Assembly: GCF_050908995.1 (NCBI RefSeq)
Contig: NC_135124.1
Coordinates: forward strand, 4,650,001 to 4,714,000
Direction: 5' to 3'
DNA from: Andrena cerasifolii
Taxonomy: Eukaryota; Arthropoda; Insecta; Hymenoptera; Andrenidae
DNA: 64,000 nt
In this document: positions 35,603 to 47,799 of the stretch, in pieces
Numbering within the stretch: the first letter of the stretch is position 1
Layout of the letters: the number at the start of each line of letters is the position of its first letter
Position numbers and translations under genes: made by a program
The notes under the pieces: generated by a model
What the model was told of the DNA's origin: nothing
What the model saw: the letters and a program-made list of their open reading frames with translations, nothing else
The model's database searches: none

Positions 35603-36725
35603 TTAGCCAGCGACGCAGGTGCGATCACCGTAACGTCGTTCTACGGTTGATCGTCCGAGAACAGGAGAGGTGTCTCTATTTTTAACATTTTAACGGGATT
35701 ACTGCACGCCTCGTAGTCAAGCGTCTGCTGCTGCTCCGAGGCTTTTCCCTCGCGCGGCATGCATCTCTGCCGTTGGACCAACTTCATCTGCATCGAGTAT
35801 GTTTGATGACTCGAGGCTTTGGTATTAAAATGAGTAGTGCGAAATCAATAATCAGGGACGGCGCGTTCAGTAACCATATATAGAGGGTGTTTAAAGAAAA
35901 AGGAGCTTAGACTTTAGGGGTAAAAAATGGGGGGAGTAAAAAATGATTATTCAATAATATGTAGGTTCTAAAATCAATCCTTTCGGGGTATAATGCACTT
36001 TTGTGTTCGCTAGTGTTCGGTAAGGTACAGGAGTTTCGTCGCAACTCGCTGAAGAATTTTAGAAGACCAAGTTAGTGATATGCGATATTGGCCCCAACTA
36101 TCGATAATGCGTTTTTCTTTTTAATTTGCAGACAGTTGAAATTCTACTCGAAAGATAGCGCGTTTGTAACTCAAAATTGCAGGTGTTCTGTTCCCCAACT
36201 TTCATATTATAATTTCCTTACAAATTAAGGGTATTTACAGAAAATTCCTGTTGCTTCTGGTGCTTCAACTATCCTACTATGGAATTGTGCTGAAAAAATT
36301 CTGTGTATTCAACATTCAAAAAATTACTTTTTTCCTCTATTCAAACCACTGTGCATCGTAGTGTCTGGCCTGTACTACAGACGGCCATGACTATAAGCAC
36401 CTAGAGTCTTGGACCTTTTATCATACTCTGTCTGCATTAATAGAAAATTTATTTTCTTTTAGATGAGTTTAGCTATTCACGGGTTCCCACAATCCTGGAT
36501 TGTTAACAAATGAATGCAAATCATTTTTGTTTGTACTAATAATAAATGTTATGTTTCTAAATAAAACAACGTAAAATATTATTTATTTACTACCTTCTCT
36601 GTTGAAATTATACAACGCCAAATAAACACTCTTGGTATCTTTTTGTCGCACTGTATGTACTAGTAGAATGAGTATAAAAGAATAGTCTGATCGGTAAAAA
36701 TTAAATATTGGGTTAATATAAAAAA

Positions 36726-36882
36726 TTAAAGCAGGGAATCCACCGGGAAGCCAAGCTAAGCTCTGCGATGCTGTTTTAGCTTAGCTTTTAGTGGAAACGG
36801 TTCCACAAGAATGTACTGAAGCTATTTTTTATAAAACGTAGCATGGCATAACATTAGCTTAGCTTGGCTCTTTACGATTTAA
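36726..36882. mobile_element. Possible small TTAA-type MITE
   Basis: GAAGCCAAGCTAAGCT near 36756 is mirrored by AGCTTAGCTTGGCT at 36856, with an additional TTAGCTTAGCTTTT between. TTAA occurs at 36726 and 36879, but the outermost bases do not pair well. Confidence 0.35.
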
Positions 36883-38723
36883 TATTTCGAATGATTCAGA
36901 ACGAGGGTCATTGTAAACAATGAAATATCAGTATAAATAAATTGACGATGCAAGTGAAAAAGAAAGTCGATTTTTGAAAAATAGATTTATGTTAAAAAAC
37001 TGCAAAAATTAAGTTATCTTTGCCGTTACGTTATTTCATATAATGTTACGCAAATTTATATAGCGAGTTAAAACTTGGAAAACTCTGAGCACGTAATAGA
37101 ATATGAAAATTTGAACAGGCGATCCTTCAATCGTATTGAACAGTAATTGAAATGATTGAAAGGCAATAGATTCCAGGGAAAAATAAAATTACTGACAGTA
37201 GGTATTCCGCGCGTTGTACATTTCGAGGCAAATCGATGTTTTCCGGCGCGCAAAGATTAACAGACGGAAAGCGGGGTGGCAGAGTGATTTAAAACGTTGA
37301 TTTTCAATTTTCTGGCTATTCGGGCGCTTTTTTTTTGTAGTTTTCATTTTGCCGACCGCGAGCGCAGTCAGTTTAATCACTTTTGCGGCGCAGGTGTAAA
37401 TGAATTTTTCCCGGAGATTGACGAATCGAATTACCGATTTAACTGCGAAAGGTTAAAGCATGCCGCGCACGCAGCACGACTCGATGGTCATGGCGGCCGA
37501 TTTGATATCGAATAATAGCAGCGCGTCTGATTATGCCCGGCAAGTTCACGTTAATATCCAACTTACGTAACACCGTTCCGAGCACACTCTATAAACAAAC
37601 GGGAGTGCAGACGTGCATGTGTTACAACCCCATTATCAGCTAATCCAACTGCGATGGGAGCTAATTCCCACTGAAATTCACGCACGGTTGAACCGCGCCA
37701 GTGGCATAATATTCACCGCGTATTAGCAACCGCGATTACAAAAACGCGGCGTCACTCGCATCCCTTACGTCGCGTGTACGATTCTAACGCCTCGTTGGGC
37801 TAGATTTTGGTATGGCGTGTCGCCACGACAGAGACATTGAAGGAATAAATAAAAAAAAAATTAAAAAATTATAAGTAAAAATTAAAAAAAAAATAAAAAA
37901 AAGAATTGTAGGGAACTGTGTACAGACAATTAAACAATGGAGCATCTAGCAGGTGAATACCTTTCCCCGATCTTACAATTGGTATATATATATAAAAAAA
38001 ATAATTTTAAAAAAGTTATGGGATGTCAAAAACGTCCAAATACTTTTTTACTAACTGTATGCATGGAAATTTGTCGCGCATAAAACCTTTAACAGGTGCA
38101 AATATGAGCATCGTAAGTTTTTCAAAGAATGTTAATTGCAGAATTGGTTACATCATAAATAGTGTAATCATAATAATATGATAATGAACATGAGTAAGTA
38201 GTATAGAACATTTATCTGTTCAATGCACGTTCAAAGTGGTACGATAGATGTTTGATGGATAATTTCGAAAATTTTCAAATCCAAATTTGGATTTCCCCCT
38301 CCCTCAAAATTCAAATTTGGGTTAGAACCGGCCTAGCTATACTACTAATATGATTGTAGCCGTGATAGTACACCGATAATAAAAGAAGGCAAAAAACTAA
38401 ATTGTGTCTGTGTTGAAAACCATGAAATTCATGCCTTTTAAACTAAGGCGACCATTCGTGCTCGATTTCCGGGGACAGTCCCCGGAACACGATTTGTGTC
38501 CTCGGTAATTTGTCCCCAATTCTGAATTTAAGCTAATCATTTGTCCCCGATTCTGTATTTCTTCTTTAAAGTCACAAAATAATCAATAAGAAACCGATGT
38601 CACAAGTCTGCTAAAAATTCTACTAATTTGACAACACTGTAACAGTTACTTTAAAAAAAAAATATCTCATGTCCCCGAAAACCCAAAGGAAAAATGAAAT
38701 TTTCTGTTTCGTTAATCTATCTA

Positions 38724-39078
38724 CTTATATAATCGTTGTGTCGCTGATTCATCACCGTCCAGCCCAAACCGCTGACGGTAGAAACATAAAATTCGCGGAG
38801 TAGGTATATTCCTTTTGCGACGTAGGCGCTCGATAAGAAGGGATTTTTTCAAATCCCAGAAGGGGGTAAAAAGGAGTGAACTATGTTCTCACGGATTCCT
38901 TAACATCTCTTAGTCCCTATTACCTATCAACTTGGTTTCTACTTACAAAGGTTACCAACATAAATGCCTAAAAACCAATTTCACGATTTTGCCCTAATCA
39001 ACCCCTAAGGGTGTGGTGAAAAGGGGTGAAATGTGTTTTCATGGAGTCCTTAATATCTCTTAGGCCCGAAGCGAAGGC
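38724..39078. repeat. Dispersed-repeat-like segment
   Basis: Begins near TCTATCTACTTATATAATCG with GTGTCGCTGATTCATCACCG, a block reminiscent of non-autonomous repeats in insect genomes. It contains two related copies of a GGTGAAAAGGGGTGAA / CTTAACATCTCTTAG unit (about 38870-38915 and 39010-39065). Helitron affinity is conceivable but no clear 3' hairpin-CTRR end is seen. Confidence 0.35.
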
Positions 39079-40189
39079 GGGGGTATTTTACGATCATGTG
39101 GAATTCATGGCCGTAATAAATCTATTCCATATTAAAGTTACGAGAGAACGCATTTCACATTAAATTTGCAAACGTGTCTAGGGTCTCAGGTCCATTAAAT
39201 ACTGCGTATGCAATGTGACCATTACAAGGGTGTCTTTAAAACGTCTAAATTACGATTCCTACACTACTTCTGATCATTATAGACGCTTGCTCTAAACGTC
39301 ACGTGGATTCCATGCGCAAAGGCACGCGTAGATGTACACCAACGTATACGCATGCGCACTCAGGTACGTACTGCTACTCACAGTTAAGAACCGCAGAGAA
39401 AAGCACACAGACAGAAACCCCGGGCGAAGGAATATAAACAACACTCTATTATATCCGAGCTCGAAAGGAGCACATAGTTACTATGAAAAATCAAAAGACT
39501 TATTGCATTTTCATCCGACCTTTTCCTATTTATCCGTCACTCATCGATACCAACCGCCTTCCATCATGTTTATCAGCCCTTGCACGCCGTCGGATCTGAA
39601 ATGCAACGACAATTAAAGCGATGCAGATTCGCGGGGGGTAGGAAGCAGGCGGATCCAGCAGAAGCGATAGGTAGAGAAAAAGCATTCCTCTGAAAGTTCG
39701 AAGGCACGATCCTTTTCGAGCGAGTGGATTGCGAAAGAAAATTAGAAATGATGAAGTAGCCAGCAGCCTCGCAGCATCCCGGGAGCCCGATGTGTCTGCT
39801 TCAATTTCGAGATCTCTCCGACGGATGTGTGCAACTCGTTAGATCAATGACTTCGCCGCCCATTTACTCGCCCCCCACCCCCCGCGCCCTTCGCCCACCC
39901 GGAGCTGTTGCTCTCTTTCTCGCTTTCCCGCGACATAACATTTATATCGGTAACTTTGTCCTTCCCGAACCCCTCGGAGAAGGTAGTGTCAGTACCGCGC
40001 CACCACCACCATCGCTGCTACCACCCATCGTCATCATCCGCAGAACCCAAGCTATCTCGGCGACGATGGGCCGGTTCCCCAAGCGGAGCGGCGTTGATGC
40101 TAAGCTAAGCGAAGGTTCGCTCTTTGATCTTCTGCTTCCTATATATAAACACGAGTGCAGCCACACTGGGGGTGGAAGGGGGCAGGCGC

Positions 40190-40205
40190 GGGGGGGGGGG
40201 GGGGG
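40190..40205 (+). repeat. Poly-G tract (16 G)
   Basis: Sixteen consecutive G within a GA/GC-rich segment; slippage-prone and G-quadruplex-forming in principle. Confidence 0.8.
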
Positions 40206-41120
40206 TAGAGAAACAGAGAGAGAGAGACGGAGAGGACGCGAGGAAGAGTACAAGAACGAGTGCTCGGCAGAGCTGAGGCAGGGAGAGAGAAAGATAGGGA
40301 GGGCAACGTGTAGGAGGAGAGCAGAGGGGTGACAAGGAGGAGATGGAGGGTGAAGAGATGGCCTCCATTCCGTCGTATCTCCTGCGTGGGGTCTTTATAC
40401 GTCCGACTGTATTCCCCCACATCCATTATCTGCATACATACCGGAGATACATCATGCGAGCGTAACGTGCTCGCGGCTTCGCCTCGTCTCGTCCTCCCTT
40501 ACCCACTCCTCCCCTTCTCGCCGCCTCTCTCTCTCTCTCTGTATTGTCCTCTTTCTAGGATCGACCGTCCAGCGGTCATCGTAAATGTCGCCCCGGTAGC
40601 TGGTTGCGGCCGCGGGCCGGCCACATCCGCGGGGGGACAATAAATTACGCCGCCAGGCGGGCTGAAGAAGCCTGATTGTTGCGCGAACATCGCTGGTTTG
40701 CGCGGGATTAATCGAATTATCGACAATCGGGACAGTTGCTACGGGCTGCGCCGGCCAGCCCGCGACGCCTCGATTAAGCACGATGATAGACGCCGAGTGT
40801 ACACGCCGACTGAGATCCTAGGATCTATTCAGTAAGTGAAATTCAATGTGACGGAGGCCTGGGTTAGGTCTGGGTTTAGGTTCATCGCTAAGAATCTAAT
40901 TGTAAGCCTGTTACTTTGGACGCTGATGGCTACACCGATCACGTACCTACTTTGCGCTAGTTGATGAGGCGAACGGACGTTTGTATATTACGGGCAATGT
41001 GTGCTGACGAGACATTTTTAGGGGTAAGGTTTTTTGAGTCTCGCGTGAACGTACACTGCGCAACATTCGCGATACAATAATTTGTAAAAACATTGAAGCT
41101 TTCAAGTTAGCATGTATTTG

Positions 41121-41255
41121 GTAGACTCGTTCCGCGCAGGGATATGCTGTTGGATTGGCAGGAAACCGGCAGGGAAAGCGCTACGACCAATCGCGTGTAT
41201 CTGAAACGATGGAGCTGCGCAGGTCGGCCGCAAAGCGGTAGTGGCGCAAGTCTAC
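41121..41255. mobile_element. Second copy of the 22.5 kb MITE family
   Basis: GCGCAGGGATATGCTGTTGG, AAACCGGCAGGGAAAGCGCT and GACCAATCGCGTGTA match the interior of 22536-22707. The outer ends differ (GTAGACTCG / AAGTCTAC), so this copy is truncated or belongs to a subfamily with shorter ends. Confidence 0.65.
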
Positions 41256-41367
41256 TCTTAGGTGGGATAGTATGTACAGTCAAACATGACTTGAAGAGTT
41301 CTTGCAGAAAAGAAGATACAAAAAGAAATTTTTGTCGGAAAATATTCTACGTGTCAATGGTAGTACC

Positions 41368-41636
41368 TTAAGGGGGTATTCTACTTTCGTTTCAGATGAC
41401 TAGAACCGGCCCCGCAATTCGTGCGCCCGATGGGGCCGGTTTTTGATGACATGACCTACGCTTCGGCGTGTAACTTCTACAAATTTCAATATAACGCATT
41501 CCAAAAATTTGTGTTGATAGTTCGAACACTACTAAATATGTGCACAAAATCCCTGCCCTGTAGGTGCGATAGGTTTTCCGGAATTAATTTCCAAATATCT
41601 TCAAAAACGAGTGTCTAGACTAGAATACCCCCTTAA
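41368..41636. mobile_element. TTAA-flanked MITE, TTAAGGGGGTATTCTA ends
   Basis: TTAAGGGGGTATTCTA at 41368 is mirrored perfectly by TAGAATACCCCCTTAA ending at 41636. The 269 bp interior is noncoding. The first nine bases are shared with the complete transposon at 32864 apart from the length of the G run, so mobilisation by that transposase is plausible. Confidence 0.88.
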
Positions 41637-42908
41637 TTTGTCTGTGGCCTAAATACTTTCCAACAGTAAACTCTGGGATCACGAAATGTGTCCCAGTTCA
41701 TTGTGCCTACCTAATCCAGATGAATGTGACTATTTTCACAAAAAAAAAATAATAAATATAATTTTTTTTTATAAAATCAGAATGTAAATTTCGGGTGAAG
41801 CCGAGTAGTAAAAGCTAGTTACAGTATAGAATTTAATATTTGGCACTTACAGTGTTTTCTACGAGGACTCTTGAATCATCCCTTTCCTCCTGGAAACTGT
41901 ATCTACTACAAATTCTCATGAACAGGCACGAGTTGAACTGTGATTCAACACCCTTTTTACAGCGCGGAAGCAAAAACAAACGTGTTCGCACAATTTACGT
42001 GGTAGGTCGTGCTCCCTTATGTAGTACACTGTAAAATAAATTTTCGTTGTTTAATGTGCAATAAAGCAGAAAGCAATAGCGCAATAACGAAGCAGCCGAG
42101 TGCTTTCCAGGGGTGAATATACACGCGCACACATACATACCGATTATTTACGTGTATTACATGACCATCCAAGATGCGTAGCTCAAACGAGAATACAGAT
42201 CACAGGGGCGAATAAGACGCTTTCGCGGCGTAAAAATAACTGGACGAATTATTTCGCGCGTCGTGAATAAACTTTGTAACTGAACGAAGGGTGCAATCAG
42301 AAACGGAGAAACAAATACTCGGCAAAATCCACGATCCAATCTTAAATTAGTTTCAATTTAAAGGCGTAGCCTCCCAGATCGCTTGCTCAGTTCCACAGCT
42401 TCTATCTTAAATTCGCAACCAGGGTTGAAAATTAACTGGTTCCATTGTCTTTGAGTCAGTACAGGGACTTAAACGGAGCTTGCAAAAAAGTTTGGATTGC
42501 ATCCAGGAGCAATTCAGCTACTGACGAAACGATCAGTACTTGGATTAAGAAATTCTAATGATTAAGGATCTTTAAGCATTACCTTCAGTTTACTTGACAT
42601 CCCGAATCGAGTTGCTTAGGTTTTTAAGTCGCATATTGGTGGGTAGCTAACTTCGTCTCTGAGAAAACCAGGTTTAATTTAATTCTTGAGGAATCACGAG
42701 CGACAGGTTAAATTATTTTCTACCATTTATTTCAGCGCCGTTCTGCCTATGGATTTGCCGGGTAAGGGCACCCGCCACTGCCCAGGGCTAACGCTGTGGG
42801 CAAACCTACGGGCAGTGACGCTAGCTATCGTTACAGCGGAGTGGGGAGGAACGGTTGTATAGACTCGCAGATGCGTGGGTAGGTATGCGTTAGTAGGTTC
42901 ATTCTAAT
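41637..42908. other. Unassigned interval
   Basis: No gene recognised. GGGTGAAGCCGAGTAGTAAA followed by AGCTAGT near 41793-41818 looks like the 3' tail of a dispersed insect repeat, but its extent cannot be determined. Confidence 0.4.
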
Positions 42909-43064
42909 AGCGAATTCGGTACCTCGCACTGACTCTGCACTGGTGTCAGAAACTGACTTGGATTGGTTGTTTCTGGTAGAGAGGAAGACAGTTCTATAAG
43001 AATCAACCAGTCCAAGTCATTGTTTGGCACAAGTGCGGAGTCAGTGTGAGGTACCGAATTCGCT
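42909..43064. mobile_element. Hairpin MITE, AGCGAATTCGGTACCTC ends
   Basis: AGCGAATTCGGTACCTCGCA at 42909 is mirrored by GAGGTACCGAATTCGCT ending at 43064, and the arms continue inward (GACTTGGATTGGTTG / CAACCAGTCCAAGTC) with mismatches. 156 bp, almost fully palindromic, noncoding. Confidence 0.82.
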
Positions 43065-43230
43065 GTAACACTGTTGAGTCGACGCGACGGTCCTTGTTCA
43101 TCCTGGCATCCGTACCGTATTGCCTGAGGAGGGGCGTCATGACTGACTGACTCACCGCCGACTCGTGTCTGCCCCGGGCAGCCTGATCTGTTGCCCAACG
43201 GGCAACTCCTGAACGGCGCTGATTTAACCT

Positions 43231-43538
43231 GTAAAGGCGGGATCTCCTAGCTGCGACAGGTCGCGGCGAACGACGGCGGCCCCACTAGTGCAAGCAGGGA
43301 TCGGCGGGCTCCAGCTACCGCTGATGGAGGGAGAAACACCTACAGGAGCGGTGGTCATGTGTGCGTGAACTGTGCCTGCGTGCGTCTATCACGCACACAT
43401 AACCACCGCTCTTGTAGGAGGTTCCCCCTCCATCAGCGGTAGCTGGAGCCCGCCGATCCCTGAGAGCAAGGGAGAAGTATGTGCATCTGTTTCTAGCCGG
43501 TCGCTGGGACCTGTCCTAGCTAGGAGATCCCGCCTTAA
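43231..43538. mobile_element. TTAA-type fold-back MITE (first of three in a chain)
   Basis: Left end GTAAAGGCGGGATCTCCTAG, right end CTAGGAGATCCCGCCTTAA: the left TTAA has become GTAA. Nearly the whole element pairs with itself, including GGATCGGCGGGCTCCAGCTA and its mirror near 43435-43465. The right TTAA (43535-43538) is also the left TTAA of the next element. Confidence 0.85.
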
Positions 43539-43924
43539 AGGTGGAATCAGACGGCGCGTGAATCGGCGAGCTTGCTCGGCTCGCCCAGGGTTCGGCAAGT
43601 CGGCGATCCATAACCGATTAAGGTGAAATCTCACGGCTCTGAACGCTCACGGCTCGCCGACTCGCGAGCCTGGGCGAGCCGAGCCTCTCGCCGAGCCTCT
43701 CGCCGTGAGAACGCTCATGGATCGCCGATTCAGTCAGAACACTCATGGCTGGCCGGCTCGCGAGCCGGCTCGTCTCGCCGATCCACATGCCGTTAGATTT
43801 CACCTTCACTCGGCACGTGTATCGGCGACCATAGTTCAGCGAGCCATGAGCGATCTCACGGCGCGGGAATCGGCGATTCGCGCGCAAAGATCGCCGATTC
43901 CCGCGCCGTCCGACTCCACCTTAA
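43535..43924. mobile_element. TTAA-flanked GC-rich MITE (second in chain)
   Basis: TTAAAGGTGGAATCAGACGG at 43535 is mirrored by CCGTCCGACTCCACCTTAA ending at 43924. The interior is built of short repeats of CTCGCGAGCC, GATCGCCGATTC and CTCACGGC words in both orientations. 390 bp, noncoding; the open frames over it are palindrome by-products. Confidence 0.88.
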
Positions 43925-44075
43925 GGGTCCCCCACACCAACGCGAGTATCCGCTCCGCGCCGCGGATCAGATAAGGCTGCAGCTTTTATACCTGGCGGCT
44001 TACGGGCAGTGTTATCCGATCCGCGGCGGATCCGCTCCGCGCCGCGAAATTCGCGTTGGTGTGGGGGAGCCTTAA
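43921..44075. mobile_element. TTAA-flanked MITE, CCCCCACACCAACGCG ends (third in chain)
   Basis: TTAAGGGTCCCCCACACCAA at 43921 is mirrored by TTGGTGTGGGGGAGCCTTAA ending at 44075, with inner GATCCGCTCCGCGCCGCG-type pairs. 155 bp. Ends of this CCCCCACACCAACGCG kind occur widely in animal genomes as TTAA MITEs (from memory). Confidence 0.9.
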
Positions 44076-45967
44076 CACGTCTCAAGTTATTTCACGAATT
44101 ACCGTATGATGCCCGAATAATCAGTAATTCGACAACACGATTTTTTTAGACTTCTGCAATAGCTACTGCATAGAACACAAGTGAGAAAGAGAGTTTTAAG
44201 GGTGCGTTCGTGTAAGTGAAGAAACCACGCTACCTGCTCGAGCGACTCTTTGCTAAACGAAATTATTTCGTTCATCTCCGCCGTACATGGTTTTTCAATT
44301 TTTGTTGGCAATGCTGTCCCGCTGTTTAATTCCACGTGAAAACAGGGTATTCTTTCGCTCCAAGTGATGACAATACTGGTATTCGAACTGCGAGCACGGG
44401 CCTCGATCGTTTGAAGAAGCGTTTGACGCGAGCTTTACTTTGTAGATTAACGTTAAATTAATTATTTATTGGACACCGTTGACAATAGCCACAATGATTA
44501 CATGCCCCCAGCCCACTCATTTGTTCGTATGCATATCTCTGTCGTTAAACACGCCCTTGTTGTTCCCTCTCTCCCTCGTTATGCCCTCTCCCTTCCGCCA
44601 GTTTGGCTGGCAACGCTGCGCCTGTTTTTATTTGCTCCGTTCTTTGTGCAAGAGAGGCGGACAACGAACAGGGGAAAAAAACGTGGAAAAAAAAAAGGAA
44701 TCGGTGGAAAGCCATACACACGGGTAATTACTGGACAATAATTAACTTAATGACGCTGCTTTGCTGCATCGACAGACCGAAATTTTCTGTCCTGAATTAT
44801 TCAAGTGTTTACAACGTACGCGCGCGCTCCGCTGGATCCGCATATTTCCCCTCAATATTAGTACGAATTTCACAGGAATTTATCCGGCACGAAGTATGCC
44901 GTATCAGTGAGTTTTGTCTTCGCTCGTGAGTTTTCGACGGATATTGAACGCCGGAGAATTGCCGGAAAATCCAACGACACTTCCACCCCATATCCAATCA
45001 CCGCTGCAAATGCGGAATTTTTAAATAAAGGCGAAATACGGTTAGGGAAAAATAAAGAAACACTTGTTCCATTGGATGCAGTGTAATTTGTTGCTGAACA
45101 TTGAGAAAGGGGTGGTTCTTCCTCGGGGAAAAATAAGTGGTGGTATTGAGTTTAAAGATTAGCAGCTACATATCTTTTTCTAATGCCTATTAATTGAAAT
45201 CTTCACAGTTTTCATTTACACTGTGCACCACAGCCGACTGAAAGGGAACTTCCTCCCTGCCACTCAGCAATTACCCTGAATTCTGCCAAATAAATAACGC
45301 AACGAGCGGTGTAATTGTAAGCCACTTGCTGTTCCTTTCTGCGATATATTCAAGGTGCCGTTGCCCCGCATCGCGATTCCGCGAAAATCCCTATGATCGG
45401 AAGGTAAGTTCCACGGTTACGTGCAAAAAGCTACCGTGAAGCAGGAGTGCCCGGCTAGAATTATTACGCGGCTAGATATCTATCTGGTGGCCGGCGTTGT
45501 AGCTACCGAAAAAAAAGGATCCAAGTTATGATTGTCGACCGGCAGAAAAAGTTCGCGGCGATGCCGGCTGGAATTGCGGTAAGTGGCATCCGGAAAACGA
45601 GTAAATGAAGAAGAAACGTCGGAGAAGAGGAAGAAAAGGGCTGGGAAAAGATTCTTAGCCGGCTTCGCCGCAACGCTGATTCCCCGCGAGTACGCGCGAC
45701 CACAAACTCGTGCCGATGCTCTTCGTCGATCGTTACAGCATTCAACGAACGCAGCGAGACAGTTTCTTAACGCCTTGACGGCCGCTGACACACGCGTATG
45801 CGTGATTTCACAAATTCGAGCTATGCTTTTCCATGAATCTTGGAATTCGATTTTCTATTTACAATATACTGTTTTGGTGGCTTTGAAAGATCGACGAATA
45901 GTTGGGCAGTTTGGAAAAGGTCGGCTGTGAGCTTAAGTTTGCTTCAAAAGATGTGGCTGTCAAAGTG
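44076..45967. other. Unassigned interval
   Basis: No gene, tandem repeat or paired termini recognised. Open frames at 44469-44929 and 45480-45930 overlap in several registers and are not convincing. Confidence 0.4.
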
Positions 45968-46402
45968 TTAACCCTTCGTTGACACTAAGGGTGTGAGCCA
46001 CCCATAAGCTGATTTTTACGCTTCTATGTGCAAAATGAATACCTTTTCTCCGAAGCTGACTTACAAACTATTTTTTCTCTGAAAATATTATATCCGAGCA
46101 ACAACTCTGTAGATTTTTAGCCGCTAATATTGAAATTTGTAAAAGTTACAAATATTCAAAGATTTTCGTCGCTTTTCCTCGACATGTGGTAATCTAGATT
46201 TTTTTTACAAAAACTGTGATTAAATTTCAATCAAAAAACTATTGGAATATATTCTAGAGACCTTAAAACTGAACCATGATTTTTTTCATGACGATTGGAT
46301 TCTTTAGATGATAATGGCAGTTGTTCAAAAATTGTTCTGGACGTGAGCCACTCAGGTATGTCAAAGTTGATCGAAAAAGTAGATGTGTCAGCGAAGGGTT
46401 AA
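45968..46402. mobile_element. TTAA-flanked MITE, piggyBac-like ends
   Basis: TTAACCCTTCGTTGACAC at 45968 is mirrored by GTGTCAGCGAAGGGTTAA ending at 46402, one mismatch in 18. GTGAGCCAC appears as a direct repeat near both ends (about 45994 and 46344). TTAA with CCC-starting ends is typical of piggyBac. The 435 bp interior has no transposase. Confidence 0.85.
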
Positions 46403-46408
46403 AAGCAG

Positions 46409-46788
46409 CTAAGAAGGGAAGATCGCGAACCCGAAAATTCAAAAAATTCTGAAACTTTGTGAATATGTAAGAAGGGGGTGAAATTAACCCCTGAAAATTC
46501 AGCTATTTTGTGTTATAACTCGCGAACTGTAAGAGATAGAAAAAAAGTTTCAAGACAAAAGTTACTTCTTTTAATTAGATCTAGCATTTGGTAAAAAAAT
46601 ATTTTACAGTTCGCGAGTTATAGCACTAATTCGGAAAGTAACCGGATTTTCAGGGGTCAATTTACACTCCCTTAGAATGAATTTGGGCATCAAACAAAAA
46701 TTGGGTTATAATTAGGAGGAAATTCCCTACATATTCACAAAGTTTTAGAATTTTTTGAATTTCCGAGTTCGGGATATTCCCTCGTAAG
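46409..46788. mobile_element. Fold-back family R, copy 1
   Basis: CTAAGAAGGGAAGATCGCGA at 46409 is mirrored by TCGGGATATTCCCTCGTAAG ending at 46788. Arms carry ATTCTGAAACTTTGTGAATA and CGCGAACTGTAAGAGATAG with mirrored partners around a central loop. Three related copies lie at 50422, 54130 and 54466. It starts only seven bases after the piggyBac-like MITE. Confidence 0.85.
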
Positions 46789-47799
46789 CTAACAGGCCTA
46801 CAAGTACCACCTTTATATCTACCACATTCTAAATTTTCTGTTTTCTTTTTTCCCTTTTCTCATAGTGTAATAAAGACATCGCAATTTTCTTCAACCCCCC
46901 GTGCCGATGAGAAACCAGGGGACCACTGACCCTCCCGAAGTAAAAAAATCCCGATAACGTAAGAACGCTCGACGGTTGTTCGTTCGTCATAGACAGGAAG
47001 GAAGTATGAGCAACAAGGCCGCCGTGGACTGGATTTTCTTCGACCTATAATTTCACGCGCGGAGGAATATTATTATACAATCATACCGCGACCACCGTTC
47101 GGGTAAATTCGCCGGTCGGCTTTACGAGCCCGGTAATAAATATTCCCGATGCAGTTTTGTCACTCGGAAGTGGTGCTTTGGGTAAGCAAACCCGGCAGCA
47201 ATTGCGACTTCGCCGTGACAATAATTAGAAAGGACAGGGCGCTTAAGGGCGGCTTAACAACGAGCGGGAGACAGTCGAAGGTGGAAGAAGAAAAAGAAAA
47301 GTGGATTAGAGAGCAGAAAACTGAAATGAAGGAGAAAAAGGATGAGAGAAGAATTCGTGGGCAGAGCCGATCAGGGTTTCGCCCTTGGCGCCGATTAGGC
47401 CGCAATTAGGTCGACCATTGTTATGTTAATGCCAGACGGCTAGGGGGATAACATTAGGGTGCGCCGTGGGGGAATGATGTTATAATATTTCAACACCAGC
47501 ACCCCAGGGTTGCCGGTGCTGAATTGATAAATCATTTTGTAAGTAGCGGGGTGCGATATCATATTCATATTCCAAAAGAGAGGGGAGCGCGGCGTGGCGA
47601 ACCGAAGGATCACCCCGATACACTGTATTTACCGAGACTCCCATTCACGGATCATGGATCACGGGTTACCGAGAATAATCGTGACTGCCGTCAAATGGGC
47701 CAGCAACAATATATGATGTAACGACGATTTCCGGCCCGGTGATTTGAATGTTCCGTTCGTGGGACAGTCGGTGATCTGAGATGGAGGCCAACGTAAGAA
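46789..47799. other. Unassigned interval
   Basis: No gene or repeat recognised; a 86-codon plus-strand frame at 47149-47409 is charged low-complexity sequence. Confidence 0.4.

Larger units (their letters stand above)
35603..41120. other. Unassigned interval with few weak repeats
   Basis: AT-rich to about 37300, mixed to 39600, GC-rich from 39800 to 40800. No gene recognised. Low-complexity frames at 39790-40435 overlap on both strands. Near 38470 a short palindrome TTCCGGGGACAGTCCCCGGAA occurs beside repeated TTTGTCCCC words. Two weak repeats and a G tract are entered separately. Confidence 0.4.

Noticed and set aside
43372..43974. Overlapping frames of 80-90 codons on both strands
   Set aside because: They are by-products of the palindromic MITEs that fill this interval.
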